Assembly (NCBI GenBank): GCA_023404095.1
Contig: JAEYDD010000026.1
Location: 248,001 to 312,000 of the forward strand
Direction of reading: 5' to 3'
Length of the DNA stretch: 64,000 nucleotides
Source: Pseudomonadota bacterium
GTDB taxonomy: Bacteria > Pseudomonadota > Alphaproteobacteria > Rhizobiales > Rhizobiaceae
Position 1 is the stretch's first letter, and each line of letters starts with the position of its first letter. This document shows, piece after piece, positions 24,919 through 33,439 of this stretch. The notes below the pieces were generated by a model. The model made no database searches, was not told the origin of the DNA, and saw only the letters and a list, made by a program, of their open reading frames with translations. Position numbers and translations under genes: made by a program.

Positions 24919-25353
24919 TTGCGAACAATATTCATCCTGAACGGCCCCAATCTCAATCTGCTGGGGCAGCGCGAGCCTGAAATCTACGGCAGCACGACGC
25001 TCGACGAAATCCGCGGCTGGTGCGAGGGCGACGCGAAGGACCTGAACGTCGCAATCGACTTCAGGCAGTCGAATTTCGAAGGCGAGATCATCGAATCCAT
25101 TCACGCAGCGCGGACGCAGGCGGCCGGCATCATCATCAATCCGGCAGGCTACACGTTCACCTCTATCGCCATTCTGGACGCGTTGAAGACGTTCAACGGC
25201 CCGAAGATCGAGTTGCACATATCGAACGTGCATCAGCGAGAGGAAATCTATCACAAGTCGCTTGTCTCGAAGACCGCGACGGCCGTCATGGCCGGCTTCG
25301 GCGCCTACGGCTACAGGCTTGCCCTGAGGGCCATGTCGGAGATGACGAAATGA
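24919..25353 (+). CDS. type II 3-dehydroquinate dehydratase-like protein with altered pocket
   Basis: 144 residues, type II dehydroquinase (AroQ) fold: FILNGPNLNLLGQREPEIYG, IIINPAGYTFTS, ELHISNVHQREEIYHKS. Catalytic residues corresponding to M. tuberculosis Arg19, Tyr24, Asn75 and His101 are kept (R18, Y23, N74, H100 here). However the His that normally follows NPGAYT is Phe80, and the Arg normally in the FRHxS segment is Tyr111; both help bind the substrate diol in known enzymes. The start is TTG 24919 with GGGAGG eight bases upstream. Coupled (ATGA) to the oxidoreductase gene. It may act on a dehydroquinate analogue and not on dehydroquinate itself. Confidence 0.82.
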   Translation: MRTIFILNGPNLNLLGQREPEIYGSTTLDEIRGWCEGDAKDLNVAIDFRQSNFEGEIIESIHAARTQAAGIIINPAGYTFTSIAILDALKTFNGPKIELHISNVHQREEIYHKSLVSKTATAVMAGFGAYGYRLALRAMSEMTK

Positions 25354-26411
25354 CAAGAATTGCACTGTTGGGCGCCGGCCTGATCGGCCGCGAACATGCC
25401 GAGCTGCTTTCATCCCACCCCGAGGTCGAAATTGCCGCTGTCTGCGATCCTTCGCCGGAAGCCGCGTCTCTTGCCGAGCGCCTTTCGGCGCCGCATCGCA
25501 CGGATTATCTTGCGATGCTGGACGAGATCAGACCTGACGGGGCGATCGTCGCCCTGCCGAACCAGCTTCATGCGCCGGCCGCCATTGCCTGTATCGAACG
25601 CGGCGTAGCCTGCCTGATCGAGAAGCCCATCGCCGAGAGCGTTGGCGCGGCCGCGCAGATTTGCGTGGCGGCTGAACGTCACGACGTCCCGGTTCTGGTC
25701 GGGCATCAGCGTCGCCACAGTCCGGATATTCGTGCAGCCAAGCAGGCGATCGAGAGCGGCGCCCTGGGTAGGCTCGTCGGCGTCAACGGCATGACGATGT
25801 TCGACAAGCCCACCGACTATTTCAACATGGAGTGGCGTCGCAAGGCGGGCGGGGGCGTGCTCCTCATCAATCTCATCCACGACATCGACGTGCTGCGTTA
25901 TCTTGTCGGCGAGATCGAGAGCATCCGCGCATTTACCTCTAATGCGCAGCGTGGCTTCGAGGTCGAGGATACCGCCAGCATCTCGATCCGCTTCGTCAAC
26001 GGTGCCCTCGGTACTTTCCTGATCTCCGACAACGCCGTCAGCCCCTGGGCATGGGAGTATACGTCGGGCCAGGCCCTCTATCACCCCACCCAGCCCGGCC
26101 CGTCACTGTTTCTGGCGGGCAGCAAGGCCGCCCTTTCGGTCTCCGACCTCTACCTCTGGCGTCACGCCAACGAGGGCGAGCACTGGCAACATCCGCTCGT
26201 GCGGGAGTATCGCGGCGCGCCCGGCTTGCCGACCTATCTGGCCCAGCTCAATCACTTCCTCGCCGTGATCCGGCGCGAGGAGCAGCCCCTGATCTCGGCA
26301 AGAGATGGCAGGGCTACGCTGGCCGCCACTCTGGCCGTTGCGCGCGCAGCGAGGGAGGACCGAACCGTCACGCTTTCGGAGATGCTCGAAGAGAACGGCA
26401 CTGGGGCATGA
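25350..26411 (+). CDS. Gfo/Idh/MocA-family oxidoreductase
   Basis: 353-residue NAD(P)-dependent dehydrogenase. N-terminal Rossmann domain with LLGAGLIGREH, the conserved EKP in CLIEKPIAES near residue 95, and the C-terminal catalytic domain with GGGVLLINLIHDIDVLRYL. The family oxidises sugars, inositols and other polyols. ATG 25350 overlaps the stop of the AroQ-like gene; its own stop overlaps the next ATG. Probably the dehydrogenation step of the operon's pathway. Length is normal. Confidence 0.88.
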   Translation: MTRIALLGAGLIGREHAELLSSHPEVEIAAVCDPSPEAASLAERLSAPHRTDYLAMLDEIRPDGAIVALPNQLHAPAAIACIERGVACLIEKPIAESVGAAAQICVAAERHDVPVLVGHQRRHSPDIRAAKQAIESGALGRLVGVNGMTMFDKPTDYFNMEWRRKAGGGVLLINLIHDIDVLRYLVGEIESIRAFTSNAQRGFEVEDTASISIRFVNGALGTFLISDNAVSPWAWEYTSGQALYHPTQPGPSLFLAGSKAALSVSDLYLWRHANEGEHWQHPLVREYRGAPGLPTYLAQLNHFLAVIRREEQPLISARDGRATLAATLAVARAAREDRTVTLSEMLEENGTGA

Positions 26412-27235
26412 CGAGAGCGCTTTCCCTGTCATTCCTGACGTGCCTCGGGATCGGCCCGGAAGAGGCGGTACAGGTCGCTGCCGAAGCGGGATATGACCAT
26501 GTGGGGTTGCGTATGCTTCCGGCAGCGCCCGGCGGCATCGCGTTTCCCCTGATGGACGATCCGGCGCGCGTTCGCGACCTTCGTACGCTGATGACCGACC
26601 TCGGGGTGAGCGTGTTCGATGTCGAGATGATCCGCATCTCGCCTGATTTCCAGGCGACGGACTATCTTTCGTTCCTCGACTGCGCCGGGCGGCTCGGAGC
26701 GCGCGCCATACTCGTTGCCGGCGACGATCCGGACGAAGGGCGGCTGACCGCTTCCTTCGCCTCGCTATGCGAAACCGCTGCACCCTTCGGTCTGTCGATG
26801 GATCTCGAATTCATGCCGCAGTCGGAATTGCATGACCTTGCCGCAGCGCTACGCGTTCTGAGGGGGGCGGGCCAGCCCAACCAGGGGGTCATCGTCGATG
26901 CGTTGCACGTATCGCGATCGCGGACGCCTTCGGCTCTGATCGCAGAGATACCTGAGGAGTGGATGCACTATGCGCAGATCTGCGACGGGCCGGCGGAAAT
27001 TCCCGATACCCGCGAGGGGCTGAATTTCGCCGCGCGCCACGAGCGGTTTCTTCCCGGGGACGGGGCGATCGATCTGGAGGGTATATTTGCGGCGCTGCCG
27101 GGTGGACTGCCGGTCGCCGTCGAGATTCCCAATGACCGGCAGACAGCCGGTCTCTCGCCTGCAGCATGGGCACGGCGCGCCAAGCAGGCGAGCCTGGCAG
27201 TGCTCGAAGCAGTTCATGGAAGGAGCCAGCGATGA
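26408..27235 (+). CDS. TIM-barrel sugar isomerase/epimerase family protein
   Basis: 275-residue AP-endonuclease-2-type TIM barrel, paralogous to the 19778-20602 product. Candidate metal ligands: Glu in MDLEFMPQ, Asp and His in VIVDALHVSRSR, Glu in VAVEIPND. The Gfo/Idh plus TIM-barrel pairing recalls inositol-type catabolism (dehydrogenase then dehydratase or epimerase), but family membership alone does not set the reaction. Coupled on both sides by ATGA overlaps. Confidence 0.83.
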   Translation: MTRALSLSFLTCLGIGPEEAVQVAAEAGYDHVGLRMLPAAPGGIAFPLMDDPARVRDLRTLMTDLGVSVFDVEMIRISPDFQATDYLSFLDCAGRLGARAILVAGDDPDEGRLTASFASLCETAAPFGLSMDLEFMPQSELHDLAAALRVLRGAGQPNQGVIVDALHVSRSRTPSALIAEIPEEWMHYAQICDGPAEIPDTREGLNFAARHERFLPGDGAIDLEGIFAALPGGLPVAVEIPNDRQTAGLSPAAWARRAKQASLAVLEAVHGRSQR

Positions 27236-28062
27236 GTTCACCGGCCACAAAGATCATCCGCGGCGAAGCCATCCCCGCGCTCGGGCTCGGGACGTTCGAA
27301 CTGACCGGACCGGAGGGCGAGACGGCTATTCGAACCGCGATCGAACTCGGTTACCGGCAGATTGACACCGCGATCCGCTACGGCAACGAGGCCGAGGTCG
27401 GACGGGCGATCCGTGCCTCGGGTGTGCCGCGCAGCGAGCTGTTTGTCACAACAAAGATCTGGTTCAACGACCTTGCGCCCGACAACGTCGCAAGCCGCGT
27501 CGGGGAAAGTCTCGAGCGGCTGGGACTTGATCAGGTCGACCTCCTGCTTGTGCACTGGCCGACGCGCGAGGTTCCACTCGGCGAGACGCTTGCCGCTTTC
27601 GCGGAGGAGAAGGCGAACGGGCGTACGCGCCTGATTGGCGTCAGCAACTTCACCGTCGCCCTGCTCGACGAGGCGCTCGACGTCCACAAGGCCGACCTCT
27701 TCTGCAACCAGGTGGAGTACCATCCCTTCCTGTCGCAGCAGAAACTCCTGGCGCGTATGCGTCGGGCGGACATGCTTCTGAACGCCTACCAGCCGATCGC
27801 CCGCGGCAAGGTATTCAAGTCCGATCTGCTCAATGAGATCGGCCGCAAATATGGAAAAAGCGCCGGCCAGGTCACGCTGCGCTGGCTGGTGCAGCAGGAC
27901 AATGTCGGAGCAATCCCGCGCTCCTCGCGTCCAGAAAACATGCGCGCCAACCTGGACATCTTCGATTTCGAACTCTCCAGCGAGGATATGGCTGCTATCC
28001 ACGGGCTTGCCCGTGGCGAGCGCTATTCCAACTTCGACTGGGCGCCGGATTGGGACCAATGA
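27232..28062 (+). CDS. aldo/keto reductase
   Basis: 276-residue AKR of the 2,5-diketo-gluconate-reductase-like size class. Catalytic tetrad: Asp and Tyr in QIDTAIRYGNE, Lys in VTTKIWF, His in LLVHWPT. The cofactor-binding tail contains GAIPRSSRPENMRANLDIF. ATG 27232 preceded by GGAGCCAGCG. The unusually short form and its place between an isomerase and the ABC permeases suggest reduction of a keto intermediate in the same pathway. Confidence 0.88.
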   Translation: MSSPATKIIRGEAIPALGLGTFELTGPEGETAIRTAIELGYRQIDTAIRYGNEAEVGRAIRASGVPRSELFVTTKIWFNDLAPDNVASRVGESLERLGLDQVDLLLVHWPTREVPLGETLAAFAEEKANGRTRLIGVSNFTVALLDEALDVHKADLFCNQVEYHPFLSQQKLLARMRRADMLLNAYQPIARGKVFKSDLLNEIGRKYGKSAGQVTLRWLVQQDNVGAIPRSSRPENMRANLDIFDFELSSEDMAAIHGLARGERYSNFDWAPDWDQ

Positions 28063-28090
28063 AGACATCCAACAACAACGGGGGGAGACC

Positions 28091-28753
28091 ATGACACTCG
28101 ATTTCAGTGTGGTGACCGACGCCTGGCAGTCACTGCTGTTCGGGACGCTCGGCACCTTGTTCCTTGCCTTTTCCGGCATGATCATCGCCATGGTTATCGG
28201 CATCGCGGGTGTCGTCATCCTCAGAATGCAGATGTGGCTGCCCTCCCTGCTCGTAACTGCCTTTGTGGAAATCGTGCGCAACACGCCGTTCCTGGTGCAG
28301 ATCTTCTTCGTCTTCTTCGCATTGCCGCTCGCCGGCATCCGGCTCAATCCGACGATGACGGCTGTGATCGCGCTCGGGGTCAACGGCGGGGCCTATGCCA
28401 TCGAGATCATTCGCGGCGGCGTGGAGAGCATTCCGAAAGGCCAGACGGAAGCCGGGCTTGCGCTCGGCCTGCACAAGCACGAGGTCTTCCGGCTGATCGT
28501 GCTGACACCGGCGTTGCGTGCGATCTATCCTTCGCTGTCCAGCCAGTTCATCCTATTGACGCTGACGACGGCCATCTGCACCTCGATCTCCGCCTATGAG
28601 CTGACATCGGTCGGGCAGCGGATCGAGGCCGAAACGTTCCGCAGCTTCGAGGTCTACTTCACGCTGACCGGCATCTATCTGGTGATTTCGCTGGTCACCA
28701 TGTGGTGCCTTGCCGCCATAGGCCGCTGGGCCTTCAGCTATCCGCAACGGTGA
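28091..28753 (+). CDS. amino-acid-family ABC transporter permease
   Basis: 220-residue inner-membrane permease of the HisM/GlnP type. About five spans are visible; the coupling EAA loop is in PKGQTEAGLALGLHKHEVFRL. GGGGGAG precedes the ATG. First of two permeases for the importer whose binding protein starts at 24001; the four enzyme genes are inserted between them in one transcription unit. Confidence 0.88.
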   Translation: MTLDFSVVTDAWQSLLFGTLGTLFLAFSGMIIAMVIGIAGVVILRMQMWLPSLLVTAFVEIVRNTPFLVQIFFVFFALPLAGIRLNPTMTAVIALGVNGGAYAIEIIRGGVESIPKGQTEAGLALGLHKHEVFRLIVLTPALRAIYPSLSSQFILLTLTTAICTSISAYELTSVGQRIEAETFRSFEVYFTLTGIYLVISLVTMWCLAAIGRWAFSYPQR

Positions 28754-28763
28754 GGAGGGCGAC

Positions 28764-29408
28764 ATGGGAATTCAGGAATTCACCTATCTGCTGCAGGGTC
28801 TGACCTGGACGCTGTTTCTGACCGCCATAGGATTTGCGGGCGGCATCTTCTTCGGCCTCGTGGTCGCGCTGATGCGCGTTTCGCCGTCGGCCTGGCTGCG
28901 TGTGCCGGCGATCTGCTGGATCGGCCTCTTTCAGGGGACGCCGCTTCTCATGCAGCTGTTCGTCGCCTATTTCGGGCTGCCATTGATCGGCTTCGACCTG
29001 CCGGCATGGGGTGCCGTATCCGTCGCCCTGACGGCTCATGCTTCGGCGTTTCTGGGCGAAATCTGGCGCGGCGCCATCCAGGCCGTTCCAAAGGGGCAGA
29101 GCGAGGCAGCCCAGGCGCTGGGCCTTCACGGGTTCAGCCGCATGTTCGACGTGGTCCTGCCGCAGGCCTTCAAGCTTTCGCTGCCGGCGACCGTCGGCTT
29201 TCTCGTGCAGTTGCTGAAGGGGACGTCGCTGGCTGCGATCGTCGGCTTTATCGAGCTCGCCCGCGCTGGCACCATCGTATCCAATCAGATCTACAGGCCG
29301 CTGCTGGTGTTTGGCGTGGTCGGCGCGATGTATTTCGCGATGTGCTGGCCGTTGTCGCTGTGGGGGCGGACGCTCGAGCGCCGAATGGCGGCCGGGCAGG
29401 CAAAGTAA
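28764..29408 (+). CDS. amino-acid-family ABC transporter permease
   Basis: 214-residue second permease of the HisQ/HisM type. Membrane spans begin with LLQGLTWTLFLTAIGFAGGI; EAA loop in PKGQSEAAQALGLHGFSRMF. Together with the preceding permease it would form the heterodimeric channel. It follows after 10 bp with GAGGAGGG as ribosome-binding site. Confidence 0.88.
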   Translation: MGIQEFTYLLQGLTWTLFLTAIGFAGGIFFGLVVALMRVSPSAWLRVPAICWIGLFQGTPLLMQLFVAYFGLPLIGFDLPAWGAVSVALTAHASAFLGEIWRGAIQAVPKGQSEAAQALGLHGFSRMFDVVLPQAFKLSLPATVGFLVQLLKGTSLAAIVGFIELARAGTIVSNQIYRPLLVFGVVGAMYFAMCWPLSLWGRTLERRMAAGQAK

Positions 29409-29424
29409 AAAGGAGGATAAAGAC

Positions 29425-30165
29425 GTGGCATCCATGATCGAAATGCAGCGCATCGAAAAATACTACGGTGCCTTCCACGCGCTCAAGAATATCAATCTCA
29501 CTGTTGCAAAGGGCGAGAAAATCGTGCTGTGCGGCCCCTCAGGGTCCGGCAAGTCCACGCTGATCCGCTGCATCAACCATCTTGAGACGATCAAGAGCGG
29601 CGAGATCGTGGTGGCGGGGCACCGTCTGAACGACAGCCAGAAGGCCGTTGATGCGGTCCGCCGCGAGGTCGGGATGGTCTTCCAGCAGTTCAATCTCTTT
29701 CCGCACAAGACCGTGCTGGAAAACTGCATCCTGGCGCCGATGCGCGTTCGCAAGCTTTCCCGTAGCGAGGCGGAAGCGACAGCCCGCAAATATCTGGAAC
29801 GGGTGAGGATCGGCGATCAGGCTGAAAAGTACCCCGCCCAGCTCTCCGGCGGCCAGCAACAGCGTGTCGCCATAGCGCGGGCACTTTGCATGGAGCCGAA
29901 GGCGATGCTGTTCGACGAGCCGACCTCGGCGCTCGATCCGGAAATGGTCAAGGAAGTTCTCGACACCATGGTCTCGCTGGCGCGCGATGGCATGACGATG
30001 ATCTGCGTGACGCATGAAATGGGCTTCGCACGTCAGGTCGCAGACCGTGTAATCTTCATGGCCGACGGGCAGATCGTCGAGGAAAACGATCCCGAGTCCT
30101 TCTTCAGCGCCCCGAAGCACGAGCGTACACGCGCATTTCTCGGCGAAATCCTCGCGCATCATTAA
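29425..30165 (+). CDS. amino-acid-family ABC transporter ATPase
   Basis: 246-residue ATPase of the GlnQ/HisP group. Walker A GPSGSGKST, Q-loop VGMVFQQFNLFPHKT, signature LSGGQQQRVAIARAL, Walker B AMLFDEPTSALDPEM and H-loop CVTHEMGFA. The start is taken as GTG 29425, eight bases after AGGAGG; ATG 29434 is the alternative. It closes the operon. A 264 bp gap with no further gene follows before the polysaccharide locus. Confidence 0.92.
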   Translation: MASMIEMQRIEKYYGAFHALKNINLTVAKGEKIVLCGPSGSGKSTLIRCINHLETIKSGEIVVAGHRLNDSQKAVDAVRREVGMVFQQFNLFPHKTVLENCILAPMRVRKLSRSEAEATARKYLERVRIGDQAEKYPAQLSGGQQQRVAIARALCMEPKAMLFDEPTSALDPEMVKEVLDTMVSLARDGMTMICVTHEMGFARQVADRVIFMADGQIVEENDPESFFSAPKHERTRAFLGEILAHH

Positions 30166-30429
30166 GTGCGGTCTCGATGGGAGATTCCCGCGAGGATGCC
30201 ATTGCTTGATGGTTTGATCGCACTTACACTCCTGCCGTGTATGGGTTGAGTTGCGCGCATTTTTGATCGCGGGGCGCCGCAGCGATGTCTATCCAGATGC
30301 GGCCGCGGCGCGGGCGGCAAGCAGGCTTGCGCAATCGACGAAGGGATGCGTTGGCCGTTGTGGTCGCGGTCGAGGGGTGGGCTGCTTCGACGCCTGGATG
30401 TCGGTTTGGTCCCAGTCACGGAGCGTGGC

Positions 30430-31398
30430 ATGGCGATTTCGGGGCAAATTGTTCTCGTTACCGGCGCGAATGGCTTCGTAGGCCGACACGTCGTCGCTCG
30501 ACTGGCCGCCGGCGGCGCGGACGTCGTCGCGATCTCGCGTCGACCCACAGCGGATGTGATGCCTCCCGGTGTGCGAAAGGTCGTTATCTCTCTCTCGACG
30601 CCCTCTGAACTGGGGAGGCTTATCGAATGCTGCCGGCCGCAGCTGGTCGTTCATGCGGCAGGTCGCGTTCCCTCACCGGGGTGGGACAACGAACAGCTCC
30701 TTTTCGAGGACAATCTCGGTTCCACCCTGTCCTTGCTGGAGGCGATCAGAATTGCGGCCCTGCCTTTGCGGCTGGTGACGATCGGCTCTGCCGCGCAATA
30801 CGGGCTCGGAATGCCGTCGCACCGGGCAACGCGTGAGGACGATCCGCTCCGCCCGGTTACGCCCTACGGGGTGAGCAAGGCGGCCGCCCTGCTTGCCGCA
30901 ATGGCGGCAGGGGCCCGGGACGGGCTCGATGTCGTGTGCGCGGTTCCGTTCAACCTGATCGGGGCAGGGCAACCGGCACATCTCGTGCCCGCGGCATTCC
31001 TGCGGCACGCGCTCGACAGTCCCAGGGAAGTCCTGAAGGTTGGCGATGTCGCCTCGAAGCGGGATTTCATCGACATTCGCGATGTTACTGCGGCGATCGA
31101 GGCGGTGGCGTTGCGCGGGAAAACGCAGTCGGTCTACAATATCGGATCCGGCAAAGCGCTTGCCATCGCCGATATTCTTTCCATAATTGGCGATCGCATC
31201 GGGCCGACCTTCCATTGGGAGGCGGACAAATATCGGTTTGGCCCTGAACGGGTGCCCGTAAGCTATGCTGATATTGCCCGTATCGAAGCAGATACGGGAT
31301 GGCGGCCGCAAATCTGCATCGAGCGGTCGATTTCGGACATGATCGAAGACATGCTGTCGAAAGTTCCACAGGCGGAAGACAGGGAAGTGCTCCGATGA
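30430..31398 (+). CDS. NAD-dependent epimerase/reductase (extended SDR)
   Basis: 322-residue extended SDR. NAD-binding TGANGFVGRH, catalytic Ser in TIGSAAQYGLG and Tyr/Lys in PYGVSKAAALL. Start chosen at ATG 30430 (GGAG upstream); the longer frame is not family-like. Stop overlaps the next start. It begins the polysaccharide locus and probably acts as a nucleotide-sugar 4-epimerase or 4-keto-reductase on the product of the dehydratase encoded next. Confidence 0.85.
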   Translation: MAISGQIVLVTGANGFVGRHVVARLAAGGADVVAISRRPTADVMPPGVRKVVISLSTPSELGRLIECCRPQLVVHAAGRVPSPGWDNEQLLFEDNLGSTLSLLEAIRIAALPLRLVTIGSAAQYGLGMPSHRATREDDPLRPVTPYGVSKAAALLAAMAAGARDGLDVVCAVPFNLIGAGQPAHLVPAAFLRHALDSPREVLKVGDVASKRDFIDIRDVTAAIEAVALRGKTQSVYNIGSGKALAIADILSIIGDRIGPTFHWEADKYRFGPERVPVSYADIARIEADTGWRPQICIERSISDMIEDMLSKVPQAEDREVLR

Positions 31399-32384
31399 CG
31401 TTCTGGTCAGACAGGCCCGTACTTGTAACCGGTGGCGCCGGCTTTATCGGCAGCCATCTGTGCGAGGCGCTGGTCGCGGCGGGCGCACGGGTCACAGTCT
31501 TCACCCGCTATTCATCGCGCGGCATCCGCGGCGCCGTCGAAGCCATGCCACCCGATATACGGTCGCGCATCCGCTTCATCATGGGCGACCTCAAGGATCC
31601 CTCCGGCGTGAACGAGGCGGTACGCGGGGCGGACACGGTCTTCCATCTCGCGGCCCATATCGGGATACCGTATTCCTATGTGCACCCGGTCGATGTCGTC
31701 CAGACCAACGTCAACGGCACGATGAACGTACTGGAGGCCTGCAGGCAGAACGATGTCGCCAAGCTTGTCGTCTTTTCGACGAGCGAGGTCTACGGCTCGG
31801 CGCTGAAGGTGCCGATCGACGAGGATCATCCGCTGCAGGGCCAATCGCCCTATTCGGCAAGCAAGATCGGTGCAGACCAGCTGGCGCTCAGTTATTTCCG
31901 TGCCTTTGGCGTTCCGGTCGCGATCTGTCGCCCCTTCAATACCTATGGGCCGCGCCAGCCGGCGCGCGCGATCATTCCGACGATCATTTCTCAGGCGCTG
32001 CGCTCCGATACGGTTCGGCTGGGCTCGCTCCTGCCGACGCGTGACCTTGTCTATGTCAGCGATACGGTCGCTGGCGCGATGATGATCGCGGAGTCTGGGG
32101 AGACACCCGGCCGGGTCATCCAGCTCGGCACGGGCGTGGAGGTAAGTATCGGAAGCCTGTTCGACACCATATGCCGGGTGCTGGCAAGAACGCCCAGGAT
32201 CATTGTGGAAGACAGCCGGCTGCGGCCGGACAAGAGCGAGGTCATGCGCCTCGTCGCGGATCCTTCCCGGGCGCGAGCGGTGCTTGGCTGGACGCCGCAG
32301 GTGCCGCTGGAGGAAGGGATCGCACGGACTGCCGAATGGGTGCGTTCCAATATCGATTTCTTTGAGACGGAGTATCAGATCTAG
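31395..32384 (+). CDS. LegB-like NAD-dependent 4,6-dehydratase
   Basis: 329-residue extended SDR. NAD-binding TGGAGFIGSH; VFHLAAHIGIPYSYVHP; FSTSEVYGSA; and the segment SPYSASKIGADQLALSYF followed by FNTYGPRQPARAIIPTII, which is characteristic of the LegB group (UDP-HexNAc 4,6-dehydratases of legionaminic-type pathways). It is embedded with an epimerase and a nucleotidyltransferase. No NeuB-like condensing enzyme is in the window, so a deoxy-sugar rather than a nonulosonic acid may be the product (inference). Confidence 0.8.
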   Translation: MTFWSDRPVLVTGGAGFIGSHLCEALVAAGARVTVFTRYSSRGIRGAVEAMPPDIRSRIRFIMGDLKDPSGVNEAVRGADTVFHLAAHIGIPYSYVHPVDVVQTNVNGTMNVLEACRQNDVAKLVVFSTSEVYGSALKVPIDEDHPLQGQSPYSASKIGADQLALSYFRAFGVPVAICRPFNTYGPRQPARAIIPTIISQALRSDTVRLGSLLPTRDLVYVSDTVAGAMMIAESGETPGRVIQLGTGVEVSIGSLFDTICRVLARTPRIIVEDSRLRPDKSEVMRLVADPSRARAVLGWTPQVPLEEGIARTAEWVRSNIDFFETEYQI

Positions 32385-32398
32385 ACCGGGAGCAAGCG

Positions 32399-33121
32399 AT
32401 GAAGGCTGTCATACTAGCCGGGGGTAAAGGCACCCGATTACGGCCATACACATCGATTTTGCCTAAGCCGCTGATGCCGATCGGCGAACTGCCCATTCTA
32501 GAGATCATCCTGCGCCAGCTCGTTCACCATGGCGTCACCGAGGTGGTGATCGCGATTGGCTATCTCGGTGCGCTGATCCAGACCTATCTTGAGCAAAGTC
32601 CCATCTCGAAAAGGCTGAAAGTACGCTACCACATCGAGCACGAGCCGCTCGGCACGGCCGGCGCGATCGGCACCATCCCCGGCCTTGACGAGCCGTTTCT
32701 TGTGATGAACGGGGATATCCTGTCCAATGTGGACTATGCCGACATGATGCGGGTCCACAAGGCGCGGGCCGCAGACCTTACGGTTGGCGTCGTCGAGACG
32801 ACGGTTCAGATCCAGCTCGGCGTGCTCGATGTCACATCGGATCGCCGGATCGTTGGGTATGACGAGAAGCCGACCAAGTCATACTCCGCCTCCATGGGGG
32901 TCTATGTTTACTCTCCTGCCATTCTCGAACTGATCGAGCCGGGGCAGTATCTCGATGCGCCGTCACTCGTCCTGAAGCTGATCGCCGCCGAGCGCAACGT
33001 CATTGGCTACAGGGAGGATTTTCACTGGATCGACATCGGTAACCTTGGCGAGTACGAGCGGGCGCAGGTTGAGTTCGAGGCGAATCCGGCGCTCTTCCTG
33101 CCACTGCCGCTATCGCCATGA
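32399..33121 (+). CDS. sugar-1-phosphate nucleotidyltransferase
   Basis: 240-residue NTP_transferase enzyme. Nucleotide-binding AVILAGGKGTRLRPYTS, sugar-phosphate pocket KPLMPIGELPI, metal-binding Asp in VMNGDILSNVDY, and EKP in GYDEKPTKSYSASMGVYVY. Length is in the range of RmlA-like and GDP/CDP-sugar pyrophosphorylases without an extra C-terminal domain. It probably supplies the nucleotide sugar used by the two SDRs just upstream; the nucleobase cannot be inferred from sequence by eye. Confidence 0.86.
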   Translation: MKAVILAGGKGTRLRPYTSILPKPLMPIGELPILEIILRQLVHHGVTEVVIAIGYLGALIQTYLEQSPISKRLKVRYHIEHEPLGTAGAIGTIPGLDEPFLVMNGDILSNVDYADMMRVHKARAADLTVGVVETTVQIQLGVLDVTSDRRIVGYDEKPTKSYSASMGVYVYSPAILELIEPGQYLDAPSLVLKLIAAERNVIGYREDFHWIDIGNLGEYERAQVEFEANPALFLPLPLSP

Positions 33122-33439
33122 TTGCAATCCCCCGGGAACGAAGCCGATGAATTTTGCGTGCGGTCCTGACGCGGGGGCAAATCTGGTGAGATCAAGCCGG
33201 GAGCCGCATTCTGCCATGGCGCATTGATCGACGGCCATTTTTGGTATATTAACGACTTGTTAAATACTAATGAGAGGTGCCGGCTCGTAAATAATATGAG
33301 CCGCGGCTGGATAACCTACAGGGTTCGGCCAAGTAATAAAATGTATCTTTTAGTGCATCGCCGCTTTTGTGTCCGTTAGGCAATACGGGCCTCGTTCTTC
33401 GTATTTCGCGCCCGATCAATTCGGTTACCGGAGTTCTAG
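33122..33439. other. 318 bp non-coding gap in the polysaccharide locus
   Basis: No gene seen. The right two thirds are AT-rich compared with the flanks. It contains a dyad CGGCTC-N11-GAGCCG (33281-33303), suitable as an operator or small hairpin. It probably holds the promoter for the RmlB-like gene, but no convincing -35/-10 pair was found. Confidence 0.5.

Noticed and set aside
24013..25413. A 466-codon open frame on the minus strand
   Set aside because: It is antisense to the binding-protein and AroQ-like genes; the plus-strand proteins carry clear family motifs.
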